DNA of 64,000 nucleotides from Afipia sp. GAS231 (lineage in GTDB: Bacteria; Pseudomonadota; Alphaproteobacteria; Rhizobiales; Xanthobacteraceae): the NCBI RefSeq assembly GCF_900103365.1, contig NZ_LT629703.1:6000501-6064500 (forward strand), in the 5' to 3' direction. The notes beneath the pieces were generated by a model. The model was not told the origin of the DNA and made no database searches. It was given only the letters and a program-made list of their open reading frames with translations. This document shows, in pieces, positions 24,693-32,503 of the stretch. Positions within the stretch are counted from its first letter, which is position 1. Each line of letters begins with the position of its first letter. The position numbers and the translations under genes were made by a program.

Positions 24693-25472
24693 TTACCGCA
24701 ACGCCGCCAGTAATTCGTCGGGCGCTTCGACCATCATCATGTGGCCGGCGCCCGGCAGCACCACGGTGCGTGCGTTGGGCGTCGCCGCGGCGAGAGTCTT
24801 GCCGGCCTTGGCCGGTGTCATCATGTCGCGTTCGCCGAGAACGAACGTGGCGGGCACCTTGACCTGCGCGGCCGCAGCCAGCGCGCCCTGATAGGCATTG
24901 CAGGCGTTGAGATCGCTATACAGCACGCCCGGACGCGACTGCTGCAACACGCGCTGCGCGCCCTGATGCATCCACAGGCCCGGCGCGAGACTGCCGCCGA
25001 GTTCAGCCGCGAAGCCGAGGCCCCAGATCGAGACCATGTCGTAGGCGTCAGCGCTGTTGGCCTCGGCGGCCTTGAGCAGATCGGGGCCGACCGTCATCGT
25101 CGCGGCGGTGCCGATCAGGCCGAGACCCGAGACCTTGTCCGGATGCCGCGCCGAGCTCTCGAGCGCGATCAGCGAGCCCATGGAGTGGCCGATCAGCTTG
25201 GCCTTCGGCGCGCCGGCAGCGTCGAGCAAAGCCGCGGTCCAGTCGGCCATGTCGGCGATGGTCGGCAGCGCCGCACCGGACGAACGGCCATGCGCCGGCA
25301 AGTCCGGCGCCAGCACGGAAAAACCGTGATGGGCGAACCAGCGGCTGTGCAGCGCCCAGGTCGAATGATCGAAGCCGGCGCCGTGCAGCATCACGACGGC
25401 AGGCAACGCCGGATCGAACGGACGGCCGCCGGTGGCAACGAACGTATCAATTCCATTCACGGAAAGCTGCAT
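24693..25472 (-). CDS. Alpha/beta hydrolase
   Basis: The 259-residue alpha/beta hydrolase has the oxyanion loop VVMLHGAGFDHSTWALHSRWF, the nucleophile elbow GHSMGS (catalytic Ser), an acid region and the terminal histidine in LPGAGHMMMVEAPDELL. It is the last gene of the minus-strand series nicA-nicB-pncB-metY-hydrolase, starting three bases after the metY stop, which implies co-translation. In a nicotinate operon it might hydrolyse an ester or amide precursor, but this is speculation; the sequence shows only the fold. Confidence 0.85.
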   Translation of the reverse strand: MQLSVNGIDTFVATGGRPFDPALPAVVMLHGAGFDHSTWALHSRWFAHHGFSVLAPDLPAHGRSSGAALPTIADMADWTAALLDAAGAPKAKLIGHSMGSLIALESSARHPDKVSGLGLIGTAATMTVGPDLLKAAEANSADAYDMVSIWGLGFAAELGGSLAPGLWMHQGAQRVLQQSRPGVLYSDLNACNAYQGALAAAAQVKVPATFVLGERDMMTPAKAGKTLAAATPNARTVVLPGAGHMMMVEAPDELLAALR

Positions 25473-25475
25473 GGC

Positions 25476-26771
25476 TCACACCTTCTGCGACGCGCGGAGC
25501 GCCTGGCCGAGATCGTCGATGATGTCGGACACCGTCTCAATGCCGACCGACAGCCGCACCAGTTCCTCGCCGATGCCGGAGGCCTTGAGCTGTGCGGCGT
25601 CCATCTGCTGATGCGTGGTGCTGGCGGGGTGAATCACCAGCGTCTTGGCGTCGCCGACATTGGCGAGATGGCTGATCATCCGCAGCGTCTCGATGAACTT
25701 CTTGCCGGCAGGCCGGCCGCCCTTGATGCCGAAAGAGACGATCGATCCGGCGCCGCGCGGCAGCAGCCGCTTCGCCAGCTCGTGATCGGGATGGCTCTCC
25801 AGTGCGGGATGCAGCACCCACTCCACCGCCTTGTTGGCGGTGAGGAATTCGAGCACCGTGAGCGTATTGGTCATATGGCGCTCCATTCGCACGCCGAGCG
25901 TCTCGACGCCCTGCAGCAACTGGAACGCATTGGTCGGCGAAAGACACGCGCCGAAATCGCGCAACCCTTCGGTGCGGGCGCGCATAATGAAGGCGGCCTG
26001 GCCGAATTGCTCGTCGAAGACGATACCGTGATAGCCGGCATAGGGCTCGGTCAGAACCGGGAATTTGCCTGACGCGTGCCAGTCGAACCGGCCGCCGTCG
26101 ACGATGACGCCGCCGATCGCGATACCGTGGCCGCCGATCCATTTGGTCGCGGAGTTCATCACGATGTCGGCGCCGAGCTCGATCGGGCGGCTGAGAAACG
26201 GCGTCGCAAAGGTGTTGTCGATCAACAACGGAATTTTGGCGTCATGCGCGATCTGCGCCACCGCCGGAATATCCAGCACTTCCAGCCCGGGATTGCCGAT
26301 GGTCTCGCCGATCAGCAGCCGCGTATTCGGCTTGATCGCGGCGCGGAATTCGTCGAGCGCGCGGGGCTTGACGAAGGTCGTGGTGATGCCGAAGCGCGGT
26401 AGCGTGTGCGCCAACAGGTTGATGGTGCCGCCATAGAGCGAGGAGGAGGCGACGATGTGGTCTCCGGCGTTGAGGAGCGTCGCGATCGCCAGATGCAGCG
26501 CGGCCATGCCGCTCGCGGTGCAGACCGCGCCGACGCCAGCTTCCAGTGCGGCCAGCCGCTCTTCGAGCACCGCGGTCGTCGGGTTTGAGATGCGCGTATA
26601 AATGTGCCCGGCGCGTTCGAGGTTGAACAGCGCGGCGGCGTGATCGGAATCCTGAAACACATAGGATGTGGTCTGGTAGATCGGAACCGCGCGGGCGCCG
26701 GTTGCGGGATCCGGGCGCTGGCCGGCATGCAGGCTCAGCGTTTCAAAGGCAGGCGGCTTGGGTGCGGGCAT
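25476..26771 (-). CDS. metY: O-acetylhomoserine aminocarboxypropyltransferase-type PLP enzyme (MetY-like)
   Basis: The 431-residue Cys/Met-metabolism PLP enzyme starts FETLSLHAGQRPDPATGARAVPIYQTTSYVFQDSDHAAALF, characteristic of O-acetylhomoserine sulfhydrylases. The PLP-binding lysine is in NSATKWIGGHG. Insertions relative to cystathionine gamma-synthases give the longer MetY length. The enzyme would make homocysteine from O-acetylhomoserine and sulfide, or add another thiol. It lies 45 bases downstream of pncB on the same strand, so it may ride in the nicotinate operon without being part of the pathway. Confidence 0.9.
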   Translation of the reverse strand: MPAPKPPAFETLSLHAGQRPDPATGARAVPIYQTTSYVFQDSDHAAALFNLERAGHIYTRISNPTTAVLEERLAALEAGVGAVCTASGMAALHLAIATLLNAGDHIVASSSLYGGTINLLAHTLPRFGITTTFVKPRALDEFRAAIKPNTRLLIGETIGNPGLEVLDIPAVAQIAHDAKIPLLIDNTFATPFLSRPIELGADIVMNSATKWIGGHGIAIGGVIVDGGRFDWHASGKFPVLTEPYAGYHGIVFDEQFGQAAFIMRARTEGLRDFGACLSPTNAFQLLQGVETLGVRMERHMTNTLTVLEFLTANKAVEWVLHPALESHPDHELAKRLLPRGAGSIVSFGIKGGRPAGKKFIETLRMISHLANVGDAKTLVIHPASTTHQQMDAAQLKASGIGEELVRLSVGIETVSDIIDDLGQALRASQKV

Positions 26772-26816
26772 GCGGAACTCGTTAGCTCGATGGGTCTTGA
26801 ATGGAGTTGCGGCGGT

Positions 26817-28121
26817 TCAGACGTGCACGGCGGTGCGGACGCGGCCGGCATTGCCGAACACGCGCAAGTATCGCTCGACCTCGGAAGCCGATCCGGTGGC
26901 CTTCTCGGGATTGTCCGACAGCTTGACCGCCGGCCTTCCGTCGACCGACGTCACCTTGCAGACCAGCGAGATCGGATCGAGATCGGCCGACCCATCCGGC
27001 GCGCAGCCGACGAAATCATTGGTGAGGTTGGTGCCCCAACCGAACGAGATACGAACGCGGCCGTCGAAATGGCGATAGGTCTCCTCGATTGAACCGACAT
27101 CCATGCCGTCGGAGAACACCAAAAGCTTCTCGCGGGGATCGCGGCCCTTCTGCTTCCACCACTTGATGATCTCTTCACCGGCCGTGATCGGCGGCGCGCT
27201 GTCGGGACGAAAGCCGGTCCAGTCGGCGACCCAGTCGGGGGCGTCGCGCAGGAACGGCTTGGTGCCGAAGGCGTCGGGCAAAGCGATCAGCAAATTGCCG
27301 CCATAGGTGTGGCGCCATTGATCGAGGATGCGATACGGCGCCCAGCGCAATTCGGTATCGTCGTTGGCAAGCGCCGCTGCGACCATCGGCAATTCATGCG
27401 CGTTGGTGCCGATCGCTTCGAGATCGTTGTCCATCGCCAGCAGCACGTTCGAGGTGCCGGTGAAGGAGGAACCGAGACCTTCCTTGACGGCCTCGACGCA
27501 CCAGCGCTGCCACAGAAAACCGTGGCGGCGGCGGGTGCCGAAGTCGGACAGCCGCAGGCCGTCCAGCTTGCGCAACCGCTCGACCTTGGACCACAGCTTG
27601 GCCTTGGCGCGGGCGTAGAGCACGTCGAGCACGAAGCGGCCTTGACCCTTGGTGGAATGCCGCGAACGCAATTCGTTCATGATCGCGAGCGCCGGGATTT
27701 CCCACATTGTGGTGTGGGTCCACGGCCCGTGGAAATGCAATTCGTACTGGCCGTCCACCTTGCGCAGCTCGTATTCGGGCAGGCGGAAATTGGCGAGCCA
27801 GTTGATGAAGTCAGGCGAGAACATCTGGGTCTTGCCGTAGAACGTATTACCGGCAAGCCAGATCAGTTCCTTCTTGGAAAAACGGATGGTGCGGGCGTGG
27901 TCAAGCTGGGCGCGCAGCTCGCCCTCGTCGATCACCTCGGCGAGCCGCACGTGCTTGCTGCGGTTGATGACCGAGAAGGTCACCTGCTGCTCCGGGTAGA
28001 ACTCCCGGATCATCTGCTGCATCAGCAGCTTGTAAAAATCGGTGTCGAGCAGGCTGCGCACGATCGGATCGAGCCGCCAGCCATGGTTGTAGGTCCGGGA
28101 TGCGATATCGGTAACTGCCAT
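26817..28121 (-). CDS. pncB: Nicotinate phosphoribosyltransferase
   Basis: The 434-residue enzyme matches PncB in length and landmarks: [31 protein letters not shown] at the N-terminus, [37 protein letters not shown] and the phosphoribosyl-binding [21 protein letters not shown] and [12 protein letters not shown] blocks. It converts nicotinate plus PRPP to nicotinate mononucleotide for NAD salvage, with ATP hydrolysis. The gene lies 61 bases downstream of the nicB-like gene in the same direction. This puts the salvage enzyme and the competing degradative enzyme for nicotinate in one transcription unit. Confidence 0.95.
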   Translation of the reverse strand: MAVTDIASRTYNHGWRLDPIVRSLLDTDFYKLLMQQMIREFYPEQQVTFSVINRSKHVRLAEVIDEGELRAQLDHARTIRFSKKELIWLAGNTFYGKTQMFSPDFINWLANFRLPEYELRKVDGQYELHFHGPWTHTTMWEIPALAIMNELRSRHSTKGQGRFVLDVLYARAKAKLWSKVERLRKLDGLRLSDFGTRRRHGFLWQRWCVEAVKEGLGSSFTGTSNVLLAMDNDLEAIGTNAHELPMVAAALANDDTELRWAPYRILDQWRHTYGGNLLIALPDAFGTKPFLRDAPDWVADWTGFRPDSAPPITAGEEIIKWWKQKGRDPREKLLVFSDGMDVGSIEETYRHFDGRVRISFGWGTNLTNDFVGCAPDGSADLDPISLVCKVTSVDGRPAVKLSDNPEKATGSASEVERYLRVFGNAGRVRTAVHV

Positions 28122-28182
28122 GAGGGAACTCTATCGTGCCGGAGGCCGCCCAACCAGTGGGTTTCGGCCGCGGCATGGCTGG

Positions 28183-31100
28183 TCAGCGCGCGATATCCTG
28201 CCGGATACGGCCAATCGCCGCATGAATATCGGTCCAGGCCGGCTTATCCGGGGCAAATTGCCGCCGCAGGTAGGACGCCAGTTCGGCGACCTGGTCGTCG
28301 GTAAAACTGTCTTTAAAGGCCGGCATATAGCCGAGGTCGGACGACGCCGGTGCAGCAATGCCATGGAGGATGACCTGAACCAGGTTGTCCGGATGGGCGC
28401 TGTGCAGATTGCTGTTCAGCGCCAGCGACGGCCGGCTGCCGAACAGCGGCGCGCCGCCGACCTCGTGACATACCGCGCAGGCGCCCTGGTAGAGCCGGGC
28501 ACCGACGCTCGCGGCCGCCGATGTCCTCGTGCTGCTCGCGGCTTCGAGTTTCGCGGCGAGAGTATGTTGATCGATGGCGGTCTCGTTGAAGGAAGCGAGA
28601 TAGACCGCCATGGCGCGGATGTCCTGGTCGGGCAGCGCGCCCAACTCCTTCACGACCGGCGCCATCGGTCCGGCCGCCACACCATGGAAGCGGGATTCGC
28701 CGGAGCGCAAATAGGCGAACAGTTCGTCTTCGTTCCACGGGATCGGTGCTTGCGACAGCGATGTCAGAGCTGGCGCTTCCCAGCCTTCGGCAAACCCGCC
28801 GGCGAGATAGGCGTTCGCCTGCTCTGCGCCGAGCGCGTTGCGCGGCGAATGGCAGGCGCTGCAATGGCCAAGGCCTTCGACCAGATAGGCACCGCGATTC
28901 CAGGTCTCGGATTTAGCCGGGTCGGCCTGGAACACGGCAGACTTGTGGAACAGCGCATTCCATCCCGCCAGCAGCGGACGCAGGTTGAACGGGAACGCCA
29001 ACGCGTTTGGCTTGGCCTCCGTGCGCACCGGCGATTGCGCCATCAGATAGGCATAGAGCGCCTGCAGGTCGGCATCGCTGGTCCTGGCGAAATGCGGATA
29101 CGGAAACGCCGGATAGAGCTGCTTGCCGTCGCGATGGATGCCTTCGCGCATCGCGCGTTCGAAAGCGGGATACGACCACGCGCCGATGCCGGTTTCGAGG
29201 TCGGGTGTGATGTTGGTCGAATAGATCGTGCCGAACGGCGTCTGCAGCGGTCGGCCGCCGGCGTTGAGAATGCCGCTCGCGGAGGTGTGGCACACCGCGC
29301 AATCGCCGAGCGCGGCGAGTTGCTGGCCGCGGGCGATCGTCGCCGCCGAATAGACCGAGGCATCCGGCCGCGCGATCGGCGCGATCGATCGCCATGGCAG
29401 CACGGCAGTGCCGATGCCGACCACAGCGGCGCACAACGCTGCGGCGGTTGCCAATACGCCGCGACGAACCGAAAACGGATTCTGCCATGTGCGAGAAGGC
29501 GGCGGCGCGGAAGCAGGTGCTGGCAATGCCTCCGGTGAGGCGGGCGCATCACCGCGCAATCCCTTCAGGATGCGTTCCGGCGTGAACGGCAATTCGCGAA
29601 ACCGCACGCCGGTCGCGTCAAAGATCGCATTGGCGATGGCGGCGGCGCTGGGGACGGATGCGGACTCGCCGACACCGAGCGGCGGCTGGTCCTGCCGCGG
29701 CAGCATCAGCACGTCGATCTTGGGTACGTCCGGAAATTTGATGATGGGGTAGGCGCCCCATTCGCGCGCCGTCACGGACGAGCGGTCGAACGACACTTCC
29801 TCCATCAGCGCGCGGCTGGTCGACTGGATGACGTTACCGTGAATCTGGTGACGAACACCGTCCGGGTTGATCATCAGGCCGGAATCCTGCCCGGCGACGA
29901 CGCGGGTAACGCTGACATCGCCGGTCGCCCTGTTGACGGCGACGTCGGCGATCCATGCCGACCATGCTGCGCCGTAGCCCGGAAACTTGCTGTGGACGTA
30001 CAGCGCGTAGGCGAAACCGCGCCCGCGCACGATATCGCCTTCGGCTTCGGGCTGCTCGCGAACCGGCCGCGGCTTCCAGCCTGCGCGCTCGGCAACGGCA
30101 TTGACGAGATCGATCGCACGCGCGTCCTTCAGATAGCGCAGGCGATACTCGATCGGATCGACGCCGGCCTCGGATGCGACCTCGTCGATCCAGGATTCAT
30201 GGGCGAACGTATTGGGCAGCGCCGAGACGCCGCGCAGCCACGAAGCGCGCACGATCGGCGGCATGTCGTGTACGACCACGCGCAGGTTGTCGTAGTCATA
30301 GGGCGGGATCGCGGTGCGGTCGCCCATCTCAAGCACGGCGGGCGTGTTCGGGACTTCGCCGGTCAGCAGCAGCGCCAGCGTCGGCGCGCCGTTCGAGGGA
30401 TAGCGCGTCGCAAAGTCATAACCGGCGACGCTGCCATCGGCGTTCACCCCGCCATTGACATCCATCAACTGCGCCGTGCCCTTCGGCTCCCAGGCGTGCT
30501 CCTGCTCGCGGGTCAACTGCACGCGGACGGGGCGGCCGACGGCGCGCGACAGCAGCACGGCATCGGCGGACACGTCGTCCGCGCAGTTGCGGCCGTAGCA
30601 TCCGGCGGCTTCCAGCCGGATCACCTCGATTTCGGCTTCCCGCCGATGGATCAGCCGCGCCAGTTCGGTGCGCAGATGGTGCGGGTTCTGCGTGCCCGAC
30701 CAGACCCGGGCCTGGTCGTCCTGATAGTCGGCAACCGCGCAGGAGGGACCGATCGAGGCGTGCATCTGGTACGGCCAGACATAGGTCCGCGGCATCGGCT
30801 TGGCGGCGCCTGCAATCGCCGCATCGACGTCGCCTTTGTCGATCAGCGTCCGCGGCTCGGAAGGATTGGCGCGCAACGCCGTCGGGATGTCGCCGAGATC
30901 GGGCAGGACAGGCGTCGGCTTCCACGTTACCTTCAACTGCGCGGCCGCCTTGATCGCGTTCTCCTCGCGCTCGGCGACGACGCCGACGAAGTCACCGATC
31001 CGAACCACCGCGACCAGCCCTGGAATATCGCGCACCGAGGCTTCATCGACCGCGATCAGGCTGGTGCCGACGAAATCACCGGCATCGACGCCGGCATAGG

Positions 31101-31734
31101 GCGGGCGCACGACGCGGCCATGCAGCATGCCGGGAACGCGGACGTCGTGAACGTAGACCAGTTCGCCGGTCGCCTTGGCCGGCAGATCGACGCGCGGCAC
31201 CGATTGCCCGACAATGGAATAGGTGCCGACGTCCTTCACGGGGATATCGTCGGTCAGTTCAAGCTGGATGGTGTCGCCTGCGATCAACTCGCCATAGCTG
31301 ACGCTGCGGTTATCCCTGCCGCGCACCAGGCCGTCTTCGATGGTGAGATCCTCGACCACAAGTTCCAGCCGCTCCGCCGCCCGCGCGATCAGAAATTGCC
31401 TCGCCTGCGCCGCCGCCTTGCGCAGCGGCACGGCCGTGATCTGAATGGTTTCGCTCGCGATCGTCGCGCCCTGGTTCGGAACGCGCGAGGTATCGCCGAG
31501 CACGACGATGACGCGGGCAAAGGACACGTCGAGCTCTTCGGCGACGATCTGCCCCAGCGCGGTACGGATGCCGGTGCCGAGATCGACATGACCGTTATAG
31601 GCGGTGACCGATCCGTCTGACGTGATCTTGATGAAAGTCTCGAACTTGACGGCTTCGACAGGAGAGGCGGGACGAACGACGGTCAGCGTTCCCTGCGGGC
31701 GTTCGTTCGTCGCGGGAGAGTCCGGCGCGGCCAT
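28183..31734 (-). CDS. nicB: Nicotinate dehydrogenase-like large subunit: molybdopterin domain fused to three cytochrome c domains
   Basis: The 1183-residue fusion begins with a xanthine-dehydrogenase-type molybdopterin domain (about residues 20-745; GHVDLGTGIRTALGQIVAEEL; a catalytic-type Glu in GVGESASVPSAAAIANA). One transmembrane segment follows near 759-781, then three haem-c motifs C812AVCH, C958SACH and C1086AVCH. This order and length match NicB of Pseudomonas putida, which with NicA hydroxylates nicotinate to 6-hydroxynicotinate and passes electrons to the membrane cytochrome chain. The ATG at 31734 overlaps the nicA stop (TGATG). Neighbouring hnr, ena and pncB support nicotinate as substrate. 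Another N-heterocycle or an aldehyde remains possible, because similar fusions exist for other substrates. Confidence 0.82.
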   Translation of the reverse strand: MAAPDSPATNERPQGTLTVVRPASPVEAVKFETFIKITSDGSVTAYNGHVDLGTGIRTALGQIVAEELDVSFARVIVVLGDTSRVPNQGATIASETIQITAVPLRKAAAQARQFLIARAAERLELVVEDLTIEDGLVRGRDNRSVSYGELIAGDTIQLELTDDIPVKDVGTYSIVGQSVPRVDLPAKATGELVYVHDVRVPGMLHGRVVRPPYAGVDAGDFVGTSLIAVDEASVRDIPGLVAVVRIGDFVGVVAEREENAIKAAAQLKVTWKPTPVLPDLGDIPTALRANPSEPRTLIDKGDVDAAIAGAAKPMPRTYVWPYQMHASIGPSCAVADYQDDQARVWSGTQNPHHLRTELARLIHRREAEIEVIRLEAAGCYGRNCADDVSADAVLLSRAVGRPVRVQLTREQEHAWEPKGTAQLMDVNGGVNADGSVAGYDFATRYPSNGAPTLALLLTGEVPNTPAVLEMGDRTAIPPYDYDNLRVVVHDMPPIVRASWLRGVSALPNTFAHESWIDEVASEAGVDPIEYRLRYLKDARAIDLVNAVAERAGWKPRPVREQPEAEGDIVRGRGFAYALYVHSKFPGYGAAWSAWIADVAVNRATGDVSVTRVVAGQDSGLMINPDGVRHQIHGNVIQSTSRALMEEVSFDRSSVTAREWGAYPIIKFPDVPKIDVLMLPRQDQPPLGVGESASVPSAAAIANAIFDATGVRFRELPFTPERILKGLRGDAPASPEALPAPASAPPPSRTWQNPFSVRRGVLATAAALCAAVVGIGTAVLPWRSIAPIARPDASVYSAATIARGQQLAALGDCAVCHTSASGILNAGGRPLQTPFGTIYSTNITPDLETGIGAWSYPAFERAMREGIHRDGKQLYPAFPYPHFARTSDADLQALYAYLMAQSPVRTEAKPNALAFPFNLRPLLAGWNALFHKSAVFQADPAKSETWNRGAYLVEGLGHCSACHSPRNALGAEQANAYLAGGFAEGWEAPALTSLSQAPIPWNEDELFAYLRSGESRFHGVAAGPMAPVVKELGALPDQDIRAMAVYLASFNETAIDQHTLAAKLEAASSTRTSAAASVGARLYQGACAVCHEVGGAPLFGSRPSLALNSNLHSAHPDNLVQVILHGIAAPASSDLGYMPAFKDSFTDDQVAELASYLRRQFAPDKPAWTDIHAAIGRIRQDIAR

Positions 31735-32225
31735 CAGCTCTGCGCCTCGACGACATGGCCGGCGGCGCGCATCGCCGCGCGCATGATTTCGATATGGGCG
31801 CCGCAGCGGCAGAGATGATGACGCAGCGCTTCCATCACCTCTTCCTCGGAAGGCCGGGCGCTGCGATTGAGCAGCGCTCGGGTCGTGATGATCATGCCGT
31901 TCAGGCAATAGCCGCATTGCGCGGCCTGTTCGCTGATGAAAGCCTGTTGCACGGGATCGGGATGTTCGCGCGTGCCGAGCCCTTCGAGCGTCACGATATC
32001 GCGCCCGGTGCAGCCCTCGATCGGGATGACGCAGGAGCGCGCCGCGACGCCGTCGATCAGTACCGCACAGGCGCCGCATTCGCCGAGCCCGCAGCCATAT
32101 TTCGGTCCGTTCAGAGCGAGGTCGTTGCGCAAGACGTAAAGCAGCGCGGTGTCGGGAGCGGCGTCGACGTCGCAGGTCTTGCCGTTCACGGTCAGGCGCA
32201 TCTTGCTCTGCGTCATGCTTCCCAT
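31734..32225 (-). CDS. nicA: Nicotinate dehydrogenase-like small subunit, 2 x [2Fe-2S]
   Basis: The 163-residue iron-sulfur protein carries a plant-type [2Fe-2S] motif YGCGLGECGACAVLIDG with a fourth Cys in ARSCVIP, and a second alpha-helical cluster motif QCGYCLNGM ... LCRCGAH. This is the standard small subunit of xanthine-dehydrogenase-family hydroxylases. It would relay electrons from the molybdopterin site to the cytochromes of the large subunit. Start codons at 32225 and 32216 are both possible. It is the first gene of the minus-strand operon, with a promoter and an operator-like palindrome at 32268-32295 immediately upstream. Confidence 0.88.
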   Translation of the reverse strand: MGSMTQSKMRLTVNGKTCDVDAAPDTALLYVLRNDLALNGPKYGCGLGECGACAVLIDGVAARSCVIPIEGCTGRDIVTLEGLGTREHPDPVQQAFISEQAAQCGYCLNGMIITTRALLNRSARPSEEEVMEALRHHLCRCGAHIEIMRAAMRAAGHVVEAQS

Positions 32226-32267
32226 GCCTCTCGCTGCGCTGCAAAATCCTGCGCTGGATGCGGGGGA

Positions 32268-32295
32268 AAGATACCGTTTGTGTACAAACGTGCAA
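32268..32295 (-). promoter_or_regulatory. Putative nicA promoter
   Basis: On the minus strand TTGCAC (32295-32290) and TATCTT (32273-32268) are separated by 16 bases and resemble -35 and -10 boxes. The palindromic motif at 32275-32290 fills the spacer, so a bound repressor would block RNA polymerase. The distance to the nicA start is about 43 bases. Confidence 0.5.
32275..32290. promoter_or_regulatory. Operator-like palindrome CGTTTGTGTACAAACG (nicA side)
   Basis: Arms CGTTTG and CAAACG flank a TGTA centre. It shares the pattern TTYG-TGTA-CRAA with the sites at 32429-32442 and 46034-46063. Its size and symmetry suit a MarR-type dimer, and a marR gene ends the facing operon. Confidence 0.6.
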
Positions 32296-32398
32296 GCCGC
32301 GCGTTTCCGCGCCGCAGCGCGCTGCCCGCTTTATGAACAAGGGGGCGAGGCAAATGAGTTTTTATGCGGCAATGGCGCATTTTCGCTTTTGTTGCCGC

Positions 32399-32427
32399 TT
32401 GACAGGATTTCGGTCCACGCGCAACAT
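32399..32427 (+). promoter_or_regulatory. Putative hnr promoter
   Basis: TTGACA (32399-32404) and CAACAT (32422-32427) are separated by 17 bases. The -35 box is perfect and the -10 box weak, which suits an activated or de-repressed promoter. The operator at 32429-32442 begins one base after the -10 box and would cover the expected transcription start near 32434. Confidence 0.5.
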
Positions 32428-32428
32428 C

Positions 32429-32442
32429 GTTCGTGTACGAAC
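32429..32442. promoter_or_regulatory. Operator-like palindrome GTTCGTGTACGAAC (hnr side)
   Basis: Arms GTTCG and CGAAC flank TGTA, the same design as the nicA-side site 140 bases away. Its placement over the hnr transcription start indicates repression when occupied. Confidence 0.6.
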
Positions 32443-32503
32443 AATTGATCGGATCCGTGAGGGCGCGGCTGCGATCACGGCCTTTCGAACTGCAGGCTTG
32501 TTC

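Noticed and set aside
28183..32340. Single 1385-codon open frame covering both the nicB-like gene and the minus-strand region upstream
   Set aside because: Its first 200 codons are out of frame with the iron-sulfur protein that clearly occupies 31734-32225. The ATG at 31734 begins the recognisable large-subunit domain.
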